From: Plutella xylostella
Lineage: Eukaryota > Arthropoda > Insecta > Lepidoptera > Plutellidae
NCBI RefSeq assembly: GCF_932276165.1
Contig: NC_063982.1
Coordinates: 5,907,501-5,971,500, forward strand
Direction: 5' to 3'
Length of the DNA: 64,000 nucleotides
Shown here in pieces: positions 10,456 to 21,796 of this stretch. The position numbers and the translations under genes are program-made. A model generated the notes under the pieces. The model saw nothing but the letters and a program-made list of their open reading frames with translations, did not search any database and was not told where the DNA came from. The stretch's first letter is position 1; each line of letters begins with the position of its first letter.

Positions 10456-10728
10456 TTATACACGTAGCACTTCCTCAGGGGGCCGGCGGTCGCCGACCGG
10501 CTTCAGCATCATCACGGACCGCGCGTTTATTTCACGACGTATTTGTTGCTGGTGGCACTTTTTGTATAATTCCATCAGTTTAAAGCAACCACCGAGGCAC
10601 AGGAACATGACGATAATCATCAGTAGAACGTTGGTCACCGATACATGGTATTGCAATTGTTGCACACTCGCGGAATTGCCTTCCCCATTTTGGGCAATGA
10701 TTGTTTCTTGCGATTTAGTGTTACCCAT
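10456..10728 (-). CDS. Small membrane protein ORF upstream of gag, with N-myristoylation motif
   Basis: A 90-residue frame with an ATG start lies between the 5' LTR and gag, the reverse of where an env would be. It begins MGNTKSQE, which fits the N-myristoylation pattern G-N-x-x-S. It has one hydrophobic span at residues 29-49 (VLLMIIVMFLCLGGC), followed by basic residues and a charged tail. Cys44 and Cys48 sit in the span and Cys58 just after it. I recognise no family. Its position in an otherwise intact young element, and its well-formed lipid and membrane signals, suggest a real product, perhaps anchoring Gag or RNA at membranes. That function is inference. It could instead be a leader ORF captured by chance. 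Confidence 0.55.
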   Translation of the reverse strand: MGNTKSQETIIAQNGEGNSASVQQLQYHVSVTNVLLMIIVMFLCLGGCFKLMELYKKCHQQQIRREINARSVMMLKPVGDRRPPEEVLRV

Positions 10729-10812
10729 TTTAACACATAAAAGTCCGAAATATATATGTATTTGTCGGTATATATTACGTATATAGGAGAGTAAAATTAT
10801 TTATTTTTACAA

Positions 10813-10832
10813 CCGAATTGGCAAGGTCGCCA
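10813..10832 (-). promoter_or_regulatory. Primer-binding site
   Basis: Directly after the 5' LTR the minus strand reads TGGCGACCTTGCC. Beginning with TGG right at the LTR edge is diagnostic of a tRNA 3'-CCA complement. The priming tRNA was not identified. Confidence 0.8.
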
Positions 10833-10932
10833 TATAAGGTTGGAGCTAAGGAGGCGGTTGAATAAGACACGCGTTAGGCTTAGACTGGCGTTTATTGATA
10901 CATAAAGGATAGACATAGAATACATCACCACA
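10833..10932 (-). repeat. 5' LTR of the gypsy element
   Basis: Identical over 100 bp to 5139-5238. The element's promoter should be in it or in the leader, although no clear TATA box in minus orientation can be pointed to. Confidence 0.9.
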
Positions 10933-10936
10933 AGGC

Positions 10937-11251
10937 GTGTCCCTGCGAGATAGGATTCGTAATGAAGAAATCCGCAGGAGAACTAAAGTTACCGACATAG
11001 CCAAAAGGATTAGCACGCTGAAATGGCAATGGGCTGGCCACGTAGCCCGCAGAGCCGACGACCGCTGGAGTAGAAAGGTTCTGGAGTGGAGACCCCGTGT
11101 CGGCAAACGGCGTGTCGGTCGCCCCCCAACCCGTTGGTCTGATGATCTGCGGAAGGTAGCGGGAAGCCGCTGGATGCAGATGGCGGGTGACCGTTTGGGG
11201 TGGCGATCGTTAGGAGAGGCCTATGTCCAACAGTGGACTACGGAAGGCTGA
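10937..11251 (+). pseudogene. RTE ORF C-terminus, right fragment
   Basis: About 104 residues with the RTE C-terminal signatures RRVGRPPTRWSDDL and GEAYVQQW, ending in a proper stop, followed by a GA-dinucleotide tail. It joins in sense to the fragment ending at 5138 once the gypsy element and one AGGC copy are removed. Confidence 0.88.
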
Positions 11252-11277
11252 GAGAGAGAGAGAGAGAGCCAGTGTTC

Positions 11278-11625
11278 ACTGATGGCCAACACATCGCACT
11301 GTAGGTCCTACAGGAGCAGCGCTTCCAGGCGCTTCGTCTTGTTGTTGAGCGACTGCGCGTTCTGGTGAGTCACCGTGAAGGCCCGCCGTGGCGCGGGGGG
11401 CGGCGCGGGGGGCGGCGCGGGGTCGCTGATGTCGTCACGATGATGTTCGGGTTTACTTGGTGGGGGTGGTGCTGGCCCGCTCGCTCGGTCGGGCGCGCAC
11501 GAGAAACCAGTCCGAATAACGCACGCCCGGGGGCCACACAGCGGGCGTGTTGACTCGGTCGTAGCAGCTTTCTGGTATGCCAATTATAAAAGATGCGTGT
11601 CGGTCAGTTTTTATTTGTCTTTTTT
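11278..11625 (-). pseudogene. LINE A: end of ORF1 and start of ORF2
   Basis: On the minus strand the ORF1 ending (TDRHASFIIGI, then WPPGVRYSDWFL) matches the same region of LINE B ORF1. Proline-rich sequence follows, then the ORF2 start THQNAQSLNNK. An in-frame TAG at 11308 interrupts before DVLAISEHWL, where the RTE inserted. Confidence 0.8.
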
Positions 11626-11893
11626 GAACAAAATATTTATTTATTTATTTATTTATTTTTCAAAGGAAAACTTACAGCTAAAGTTTATGGAAAGATGCTA
11701 AAAGTATGTAGTTGAAAGCCAATTACAAGTTTTCACTTATTAACAATGGAATACCTATTACAAAAAATAATCCTAAATGTAGCAGTAGCTAAACACGTTG
11801 CTATACACAAAACAAAATAACTACTCACAGTGTACCTATAATATGTAATTAACTTAAATGAAAAATATATAAATACTTATGCCTACGTGTTCA
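11626..11893 (-). mobile_element. LINE 3'-end fragment with (AAAT)n tail inside LINE A ORF1
   Basis: ORF1 stops matching after NKSNEYY on one side and resumes at KRQIKTDRHA on the other. The roughly 268 bp between is non-coding, AT-rich, and ends on the minus strand in AAAT repeats (11637-11656). This fits a truncated non-LTR insertion whose family I cannot name. Confidence 0.65.
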
Positions 11894-12397
11894 TTATGCA
11901 GATGCCAGAGACATATAATATTCGTTTGATTTATTTATTTTATTAAGGAATTTTCTTATATTATCCTCAGTTGTGTCTGGTTTAAATGACCAAGCCTGAA
12001 TATATTTCAACCGCTCGACAGTCTGTAAGTCTAGATCCTCCTTTCCTGCACCCGAGAAGATTTTACGAGACTTAGTTTGAACTCGCGATTTTTTATGAGT
12101 GACAATCTTCCATTCGCTGTCGCTAGAAATTGTCGCTAGTTTCGGGGCCGCCTCCTGTACAGCTGACGTCGGATTGTCTTCGGTAGCCACTCGGGAAGTC
12201 TCGGGTGGCTTCGATGAAGAATTTGTTGGTACCCGCGGCTGGGACACGAACAGGGTCTTCTTCGCTTGCTTTTTAGCGCTAAGTGCCAAACCTGCGTTCA
12301 GCCGAGCTTGTCGGACGGGGCGCTGCAGCGCTGCCGGGGGCGGCGCGGCCTGCTCGGGCGTCAGCTGGCGGGTAGCGGTCAACGACATACGCGTCAT
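11894..12397 (-). pseudogene. LINE A ORF1, N-terminal part
   Basis: About 155 residues resemble LINE B ORF1: LQRPVRQARL, EWKIVTHKKS and LKYIQAWSF are shared. The last residues of the frame come from the inserted tail. The missing C-terminus is at 11480-11625. Confidence 0.8.
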
Positions 12398-12430
12398 ACA
12401 CTTATTACTGCATTCATACTAATATTACTT

Positions 12431-13267
12431 TGACCTAATTACCTACCTAACTTCAGTCTTGTATCAACCGTGGAACTCGCAACTTACTTACGCGGGCAAG
12501 GCTCAAAACCACTCATTAACTGTGTAACTATACTTTGGCCATAATAAACTTACTTACCTTTAGTGAAGATCAGTGTTTCTGTGACTGTGCTTCCTAATAC
12601 TACAACTACAACTAACTATCAACTACTACATCTAGTGTATGGGATTCTCACCGTCTACTACGTGCGGACCCGTACACTGTATTACTATGCAAACTATGCA
12701 TGTGAGAATATAGGGATGTGTTTGTTTTCCGCCCCCAGCCCCTATACATAGTTGCAACCTCCACAGTTGAATGGAGACTTATTAACTTAGCTTTACCACG
12801 CCTCCTCAGTGGCAGCCCCAAGAGTTAATATCAGGCTCATAAACTGATAATTGAGTATGGATACTAACTACTGGATATCACTCATGTGAATATATGTTAT
12901 TTAACACCCCCGCCACATTATCGTCTGATAATAAACTTATAATTGTGTCGGATTGCTTACTGCTATATGACATGTTTGTCTCTTTGATCAAAATTTACTA
13001 TATTTTTTTTTCATATAGGAGGCGGAGCTAGTTGCATTATAAACTTCTTTTTTAACCGACTTCGAAAAAAGGAGGAGGTTCTCAATTCGTCTGTATGTAT
13101 TTTTTTTATGTATGTTCACCGATTATTCCGCCATTTATGGATCGATTTTTAAAATTCTTTTTTTTTATCTACATGCATCTCAGCAGTACTTGGGATATAT
13201 TCCCCGCTACACCACTGCGGCTCCTACATAACCCCAGCCCGGCTATAACCCACTATCTTATCCGCAG
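12431..13267. other. Intronic stretch upstream of the first visible host exon
   Basis: No exon was found that joins in phase 0 to the exon at 13268. At about 13050-13090 there is a short motif (AACCGACTTCGAAAAAAGG) that I associate with a high-copy lepidopteran interspersed repeat, from memory only. Otherwise nothing is recognised. Confidence 0.4.
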
Positions 13268-15758
13268 GAGTCGACCCGCCTACCCGAACAGCTGCGCTCG
13301 CTGATCTGCCTGTTCCACCTGGTGCAGGCGTGCGGGGCGGAGCGGGGGGGTGAGGAGCGGGGCGGCGGGGAGCGGGGGGGCGAGGCGGAGGCCTGGCTGC
13401 ATGTGTACAGCAAGTATAAGGAGAGGTGGGTACTCACGAAGCCGCGTGACGTGAGTCAGCGAGACGCAAAACTTGGACGTCTTGGCGTGCGCGTCTTGCG
13501 CTTCGAGTAAGGCTTCAGGGTTTGAAAATACGGGTAAAGTAAACTAAGTGGGTCATTCTGAACAAGTATTTTTTTTACCAAAATTTGACTGATCTGTCAG
13601 AGGATGTCTGCGTCGTCTGCGCCAACGGATGTTGGTTCTAAGTCATTGTGCAAATAAGGCCACCAGCAACTTCTCGTTCAAAATCTGCTGACCAGACCGC
13701 TGATTTGGCATGTAACACAAGTAAATGCTCGAGTATATAACATATTTAATTTGGATTTGCAGCGGTCGCTACATGACGCTGGTGGGCCTGCAGAAGCGCT
13801 GGTGGGAGGTGAAGCGCGCCGCCGCCGCCGCGCTGCTGGCGTATCACACGCAGCTTCAGGTGAGACCTAGTGCCTGGATATAGGATTTTAGATTAGAGCT
13901 GATAAGAGGTTTTAACTCCCATGGGATCAAAACATAAAACTAAATACGAAAGGCACCTAACTAGCTGCTCCTCTGATGACGAGCATCAGAGGAGCAGCTA
14001 GTGTGGTTCGTTTTAAGCAAAGTACAACGCAGCAAAGGGGAGCGGAGCGTATTCCAGATAGCATGAACTGTTGATGCTATGTGGTAGACGCTCCGCTTCG
14101 CTACTTTTTTCATATACACGCAAATCTAAGTTGCTTCTACTCGCATCACTTAACTCGGTTGGTGTTGGTGCATTGTGGGAGCGTTCCAAATACACTGCTG
14201 TCATAATGTGCCTTTAATCATTAATTATAATGCGCTACATGTTTGTGCAGGAGAGCAAGAAGACGAAGGAAAAGCCAGCGACGCATACGCAGCCGCCCTA
14301 CATCTACTGTGCCATCGCCAAGCGGTGAGTCAAGACAGCTAATATGTAACATAGAGTGTAATTTTATTAGTGGAAGGAATGTATGTATGTACCTATGTAC
14401 TTAATCATTCCAAGCCGAAAATGAAACCTATATTTAGACAAAACATAATAATAAGCCACCACCACCACTACCCTAAGGTTGTCTTGAAAAAATCGCTTTA
14501 AGCGATAAGACCGCCATTTTTGTACATATTTGTTAGTATTTAAGTTTTGTAAGTTTCTTTTATGTGTGTGTACAAATAAAGAATATTCTATCTTCTATCT
14601 ATCTAATAAGGGGGCAAGTGGTTGGCCTTCAGCTAATACCAGCTTACACATTCCAGCTTCTTGCAACATACTTGCATTACCCACTTCATGATCTCTGTCT
14701 GCCCCCCCTCCTCTGTGTCCTGAGATATCCTCACGTGCTAGCCTTCGGCTCATACCAGTATACAAAAACATAACATACCTACTAGTCTCTCCTATTTTGT
14801 TAGGTTGCATGGAAGAGATCGCTTTTATTTAGCGATAAAGGGCGGCACCCTTATTGTATTGTATTATAGTTGTTTAAAGTCTTAAATGTTATGTTAAGTG
14901 TTTTATGTACAATAAAGTTACACTACTGCTACTACTAGTTAACTACAAGCCCTCTGTCTGACCCTCCGTCCCCTGTATCCTCAGCTACCCGCACGTGGTG
15001 ACGTCGGCGCTGCCGCGCTGGCCCGACCTGGTGGACAGCGGACACGTCATCGTCTCCAGCTCCAGCTACAAGGTATGTTCAACTGGAGTCAGCAGGAGGG
15101 CTAGCATGCTCAAGCGAATGAGCGGCTCATTTGGCCTGCACGCTCAAGTGGAGAGGCCTGAGCACGCTCGGATTTGCTCGGGCCGAGCATGCTCTGGCGT
15201 CTCTACTTGAGTCGGCCAAATGAGCCGCTCATTCGCCTGAGCATACTGAAGAATACATGGCTTAAGACGTGACAAAATTTCTACGTCGCGCTCGCTCTTG
15301 AGGCTGCGCGATGTGAATGAGCGCGATGCAAAACTTTTGTAACGTCTTAATTGCGACCCGTGCTAGCCCTTCAGGTCAGAAAATAACTATCATCATCATG
15401 ATCTGACAACAATCGTCCAATACTGGACATATCGGATCCAAATATCTGTCATTCGCTTGATGTTATCTCGCCATATTTTACAAATGTTAACCATCGCTTC
15501 AACCTTAGATTAAATACATTCTGAAACAAATCTAAGGGAATAATACTATCCAACTATTTTCTCCATCTTTTATTGTTATACCTATGTATTTTGTATACAA
15601 TAAAGTGTTAAAATAAATAAGAAAAAGCCTTCACTTCAAGAACCGTGTGTGCTAATGTTTCGTCAATGATGTTTTTCAGAAAAAGATGGGCATTACTAAG
15701 CTGCCTCAGATCGAGTTTGAAGAAGTGACGGTGTACGGAGACGACCGCGGCCTTGACG
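13268..15758 (+). CDS. Host gene exons 1-5 of the window: Myb/SANT-like segment
   Basis: Exons 13268-13425, 13763-13859, 14251-14324, 14985-15072 and 15680-15758 encode about 165 residues. AEAWLHVYSKYKES then LVGLQKRWWEVKRAA has the tryptophan and basic spacing of Myb/SANT-like DNA-binding domains of the Adf-1/zeste type, where the last helix reads like LxxRWxxLK. A Glu/Gly/Arg-rich insertion (GGEERGGGERGG) sits inside the domain's first half. After it come a Lys-rich linker and the unrecognised motif PRWPDLVDSGHVIVSS. Acceptors follow pyrimidine tracts, and donors are GTGGGT, GTGAGA, GTGAGT, GTATGT and GTCAGT. The domain call is moderate. Confidence 0.8.
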
Positions 15759-18700
15759 GTCAGTATACATACTATTTGACGGTCGAATGGCGTAGTGGTT
15801 AGTGGCCCTGACTGCTATGCCGTAGGTCCCGGGTTCGATTCCCGGCTGGGGCAGATATTTGTTTAAACACAGATATTTATACTCAGGACTTGGGTGTTGA
15901 TATTTATATTTAAGGGTCTGCAAGGGGGAATCGAGGGTTGGCATTGTCATAGAATTATGTAGTAAACGATGCTCTACAACCTTGAAAAAAATCACACAGG
16001 TAGCCGAAGAGTCTAGCTAGGTGCTGAATGATTCGAATTCAAGTAAATGATTATGGATAACTGTAAATAAAATTCAGAATATGACGAAAAACCAGAAAAT
16101 CACACTCCCGTATTGTAACAACTTAGTCGTAATTATTATGAATTTTCATATGATTTTTATCATATTATAAAGTTAAAGGCTTGGACTAGGCGCTAAATAC
16201 CTTGTTTTTTAATAAACACACACTTATTTTGTGTAAATTAATCCCAAACTTGAGCAATTTTTTTCCCTCAAATCTACATACAAATATCTATGGCGGCTTT
16301 CTGTGTTATAAAATCATAAACACAAGTGACGTTTGACTCAGTTGGCCGCTGGCCTCCAAAGAAGGGTCACGTCGGTTTAGGCAGCACTGACAGCTCGCGA
16401 TCTTATCGTGTACAGATACAAAATCACTGCACATTGGTTGTCATTGCACTTTTTCAACTTTTATGACACCAACATAATTTGATTTGAAATTGAGAAAGCA
16501 TAATTCTTCCAGTATATTCAATACATTAAATTAAATTAGATAGTGTGCAATATTCTCGTGACATTACAGTCTCGTAAAGGTCTGATGAGGAGCAGGAATA
16601 TAGCGAATGGATTTAAGTGATGACAATACGCACGAACATTAGGTTAGGGATCAAAAATACAGTCTCTTGGTGCTGGTTGAGGTATGGTCTCGTGAGGATC
16701 TGATGAGGGCAGTAACACGGTGGTGGCTCAATTTTATTTCAAAGATGTTAATAGCTAAAGGCATCGAGTTTAGGCTATTAAGTATGTTTTTCAGAGAGAG
16801 AGAAAGAGATTTTATTTTTCCTCTGGATGTGTTAGGTTTACTGGGTTTATTAAGTTCATTCTGTTAATGGCATCAAGTTGTTATATGTTTATAAGTAATA
16901 ATTATTTATTAACAAAATGCTGTTGGTTCTCCACGAAAAAATAAAAATAAAATAAATAAAAATAAATTATGGAATTTCTTCTATAGACAGTAGCCACAAA
17001 AAAAACAAACGATAGATGGCGTGATTTGAAGATAAAGATACATTTATTCGACACATAGACAGCAACAACAAAAAAAATACAGATTTAAAGAAAAGAAACA
17101 CATACTTATACAAAACAACAAAGAAAAAAAAGAATACACATCAAAATAACTGGAAAAAATATAAGCCCCAATTTACTTGTGTGGGACAGGGAGTACCATA
17201 ATATTTTTTTTGGGGTACTCCCCATCTATGCGAAATATCAGCTTGATATCTTTACCCGTTTCTGAGAAAAAGGGCGGTGACAGACAGTCAGTCAGACAGA
17301 CGGACAACAAAGAGATCCTATAACGGTTGCTTTTTTTCTTTTGACGTTCGAAACCCTAAAATTAAGTAAAAATATTATGCTGCTACCAAAAAATGTACTT
17401 AAAGGTATTGAAAAAGCGGTATACAGGGTTATTGATAAGTAGACCTGATCCTTTCAGGAGGTGATAGAGGAAGGCATTTCCAGTCGATTATACCCTATAA
17501 TGCATTATCCGAAACTTAACCATTTCTAATATATTTAATATTTAAAGATTTTTTGAATTTTTGCCAAAATTTCATGTTTAAAACCGAAAATAAAAAAAAC
17601 TAGCCATATTTCAATCCTTTTTTTGTTTGTTTTGAATTAGTAACATCTTAATAAACTTATTAAAATAATCAAATGTGCATTATTTGACTTAAATTAGACA
17701 CAATACCTCAAAATAGATAAACATTTTTTAAAAATATTCAAAACCTAAAAAGAAATAAGTTAAATTAAAAAAGAATTTCATACAACAATTTTTTGTGCAC
17801 TTCAGCTTAAAAACATTGTCAACTTATAAGCTTTCAAATGAGATATTTCAATATCAAATCGATTTAGGTATCACCAAGATATGGCCAAAACAATCAGAAA
17901 AGGTGGACAAAATTCAACAGAAAAACTAACAAAATTAGCGCAATTTAAAGGTAAAAAGTGTGATGGCATTTAGCTGAATGTTACTTAGAAAACGGCCTTG
18001 AGTGGCGGTCAAGTTGTTCCCCGCCTGCGACTTGTTTTCATGTTTTTAGCGTACAGTCGGGTTTTTCGTTTGTTTATAATTGTATTTTTTTATTTGTAAA
18101 TTTTTAGTTGTTTTTATTTTATGAAATTTTACGTCAGTAGTTCATGATCATTTTTTATTTCAATAATTTTGGTGTTGTTATTTAAATACCTTCAATATGC
18201 ATATTTTTGTAATGTGAAAATCAAGCCCTTTCATTTGATACCTTACACGGCAAAGTTGAATTATTATTTTTTCGATCATCACGTTATGTCCTCTAGGGGG
18301 CGCTATGTACATTTTAATGGAACGTCACATAGCATATAACCATCGCGCCATCAATACGCTTCTAACAATACCTCATACATCAAAATAGAAACTTTGTTGG
18401 ACATGTGACTTTGTACCATGGAAAACGAATATTTTTTTTCGCGAATTTGCAAATCTCGTAGAACAAAAGTTGTCCAGAATGACTCCTTGAATCATCCCCT
18501 TTTGGCTTAGTATAGCCCTTTTGCGACACTATGTATTTACTTTGCTTTGTCGTCGGGGTTCAGTTGGCTGGAGGATGCCCGAAACTTATTATCTACACTT
18601 TAATACTTGTAGTTACCTTTCTACAAGTAAACACATTTGTTTGAGAAAGCTAATCGGGTTCCGAGTATAGAGTAAAGTGGCACCCCTATTAATTTCTACT

Positions 18701-21700
18701 CTTTCCTGGTGCCTACCAGTGTAAGTAAGAATTATACTTACTTACCCTAAAATCACCCAAAATGTACTTGAACATAATTGTCAATAAAGTTGGCGAGTAA
18801 AAGTTTATCGACCCACTGTGCAAACTTACATGTGTGCGTGTCACTGCGTGTGCTGTGTGAAGAGCATTGAAAACCCAAAATTGGCGCGGCACGTCACCCT
18901 GTACGGGCCCTTAATGTATCTATCTATGTATTTGTGTAGATATATCAGTTGTCCGATTCCCATAACACAGGCTCTGCCTAGCTTGCGGTCGGATGGCCGT
19001 GTGTGAGATGTCCTCACATATTTATTTATTATTACAATTACAGTTATTCCTCTTGTTTTGTATATACAGGGTGTTGCAAAAAGGGTATACTAAGCCGAAA
19101 TTTACATAATTTCTTTTTCCATAGAAACTTTGTTGGTCACGTGACTGTTTACTATGAAAAAATAATTTTTTTTCCCGAATTTTCTAAATTCTGATTTCAG
19201 TTTCGGGCTTAGATATAACATGCTCCACATGTAGGATTTGGCTTAGTATACCAATTTTGCAACACCCTGTATAGAAATCTAAAAATAAAACTACACAGGT
19301 CCGTTATCGACTTAGATAAACTTCAATATACCTAATCTTAAGGCAGTGCCCGTCGTTGCTAATTCATTCAATTAAAAACTTTGCTGCGACTGCCCAAAAT
19401 CACAATTATAACTGAGTAGTCTCAATTATCAATTTGAGCTATCTACTAACACTTTACACATACACATATTTTCAGCGCAACACACAGAAGATATAGATGA
19501 CGATATAATCTTAGTAGACAAAGATATAGAAACCATAGTGTTAGATGACGACGAAGAAACCAAAGATACAGCAAAACCGGACCCCAACGCCATATTCAAA
19601 CTTAACCCCATCAGAGATGACATTTCTACTAGAATCATATTCGATTCCGACGGATCAGATGACGATTATTTCTTCGATGCTCAAAATAATAAACCAACAA
19701 GCGAAACCAACAAACCCAAAAATCCAGAAGATTTAGATGAAGAAATAAGAAATCTATCACTGTCCATACAACAGGACATTCTAGAAGGCCCACAAAATGC
19801 AAGTGCATTAACAACTGAAATAGACATAAAGCAAGAAAAGGATCCAGTTATAGAATCTCATTTAGATATAGATAATAAGGGAAGTAGTGATGTAGATAAT
19901 GACGCGAATGAAAGAGAAGTTAGTGATAATGTAGTTAGTGATTCGGTGGAGGAAGAAGATAAGACTATAGAGAATCTAATAAATACGACGTGCAGTGAAG
20001 TTTTGTCGAAAATAAATGAAGTGCGGATTAAAAAGGAACTGGACGCTGATGTCCCGGATACTGTAGCAAATGCAACATTTGGTAAGATTTGTTTTAAATT
20101 CTTGAAGTTATACTATAAGTTCATTTGTAATTATTGTTAGTTTTACATATTTTATATGTGGTAAAGTAGCTTGGATAAGGATGAACTGATCAGGAATTTT
20201 GTTTGATTGTTTATGATATGTCAATAATTTTGCATGTTCCATCAATAACTCTTTTATTTCATCAGTTATTTTGAATATGTTATAATGAATATAATAAATC
20301 TTTTATTCTGCAGAAGCCTCCAACATCAAGATAGAATCGTGCACATCGTTAGACCAAAAACCTTGTTTACCAATCATACACAGTGTATCTAGTCAAAGAG
20401 AAGAAAACACGACCAACATACATGACAGTGACTCAGAGCCAGAAGATATTAAACCAAATGTGGACCTCAAACTAATCATGATACCTCTAGTGCCACTCAG
20501 AAGACTAGACCAGACGGAGAGTTGGAAGAAATTCAGCCTCAATAACCAAATATTCGCAAGTCTGATCAACATGGCGGAATTCGAACCAATAAAAAAAAGA
20601 AAACGGAAAACCAGACCTAAGGATTCGTATGCACCGAATAATCTAACAGTAATGAACGTCGCGACTCATCCTTTAGAAGCGCCAAGACTAATCAGACTTA
20701 ACTCTACGCAATACAGAAACTATACACCAATATCTTTGTGCAAAAACCCAGATTTTAACACAAGATTAAAGCGGCTACCTGTAGGGTTCTTACTCTCCAA
20801 TCGAAATAAGGATTTAATGGAGCAATGTGTCCCGTTGACTGTGGACTTGGACAAGTTGGTGATAATACCGAGATTCTTGTCCAGTAATGATGATGATGTT
20901 AGTAGTGAGGATGACGTGACGGTGATGCCCGAAGCGCCGGCGCCGCGAGTGCTGAAGAAGATCCAGCTGCCGGACATTGATGATGTTAGAAGGATAAATA
21001 AGGGGATCCTGACGGCTGAAGTCACGCCCATAGCGGTGGGCGGCGCGCCGGTCGAGGTAAGAGCCATTTTGAAACATATTTGTTTTTATGCATAGGATTA
21101 AGATTATTTTTATGCAGATTAATGGGGTTAATATAATATAATTTAATAGAATACTCTTACTTCGTATAGTTTTCAGTTCACACTGCTGGACATGTGAGTA
21201 AACTCTTTTAAATGAAATGTATGTCGCTTTGGTGCAGTCTATATTGGGTTATTGTATTCCAATATGGGGAGGTGCAGCAAAAACTCGATTCATAGAAGTA
21301 GAACGAGCCCAACGCGCTTTAATAAAGGTGATGTACTTTAAAAAATATCGTTTTCCTACAACACGCCTCTATCAGATAAGCAAGCTTTTATCAGTGAGAA
21401 AACTGTACATATTACAAATTATTTTAAAAAAGCATAAACACCTTCATTTCGACAGTAAAATATATAAAAGAAGAATAACACACAAAGCAGCTTCACTTCC
21501 CAACACTAAAACTAAGTTTGCTAGCATACAATACTGTAAACGCTCAGCAATTTTATATAATAAATTAAATAAAGAACTCGATATTTATAGCAAGCACACA
21601 TATGAATGCAAAAAAACTATCTCAAACTGGCTACAGCCGCTAACTTACGAAACCACGGAGTCAATGTTAATAAGCATACAATGAATTATAATTATAATCA

Positions 21701-21746
21701 TATAATTTACATATATCACTCGGACACACAACCACACACAATCACA

Positions 21747-21796
<50 letters not shown>

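Larger units (their letters stand above)
5139..10932 (-). mobile_element. Young, apparently intact Ty3/gypsy (errantivirus-like) retroelement with 100-bp LTRs
   Basis: Two direct repeats of exactly 100 bp (5139-5238 and 10833-10932), identical on inspection, bound the element. Each begins TGTGG and ends TTATA on the minus strand, and AGGC is duplicated on both sides (5135-5138, 10933-10936). Minus-strand order is 5' LTR, primer-binding site, small membrane ORF, gag, pol, purine tract, 3' LTR. No env lies between pol and the 3' LTR. Identical LTRs and open gag and pol frames mean recent insertion. The LTRs are unusually short for this superfamily, where several hundred bases is common. Autonomous activity is possible but untested. 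Confidence 0.92.
4595..11266 (+). mobile_element. 5'-truncated RTE-clade LINE inserted in LINE A and split by a gypsy element
   Basis: The left part (4595-5138) encodes LRFADDIVIMAE, the YADD-like catalytic motif of RTE reverse transcriptases, and MTYGAETWCF. The right part (10937-11251) continues with RTKVTDIAKRIS, WAGHVARR and the typical RTE ending GEAYVQQWTTEG before a stop, followed by an AG-repeat tail (11252-11268). An 11-bp duplication flanks it. The 5' half with the endonuclease is missing, as expected for target-primed integration. The element lies on the opposite strand to LINE A. Confidence 0.9.
1376..12430 (-). mobile_element. LINE A: near full-length Jockey/CR1-like non-LTR retrotransposon, multiply interrupted
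   Basis: Read on the minus strand, the pieces run in order: ORF1 (12397-11894, then 11625-11480), ORF2 start (THQNAQSLNNK, 11380-11278), endonuclease (4594-3476), reverse transcriptase (3312-1658) and a (CAATA)n tail at 1376-1400. The pieces are split by four foreign insertions: a LINE tail at 11626-11893, RTE at 4595-11266, gypsy within the RTE, and a LINE tail at about 3313-3475. The reading order, the shared ORF1 family with LINE B and the target duplication around the RTE show that this is one original element. It is dead: there is an in-frame stop at 11308 in the endonuclease start and a frameshift near 3165. The exact 5' end is approximate. Confidence 0.85.

Noticed and set aside
5375..10728. 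An endogenous retrovirus with an env gene
   Set aside because: No frame lies between pol and the 3' LTR; the only membrane ORF is small and upstream of gag, so it is not a classical env.
13322..13510. A stand-alone 62-residue plus-strand gene
   Set aside because: It is host exon 1 of the window read through its donor at 13426.
15788..15850. tRNA genes at the GGTTCGATTCC sites (also 24780-24840)
   Set aside because: The same SINE body follows in each case and the CCA-end half of the cloverleaf is missing.
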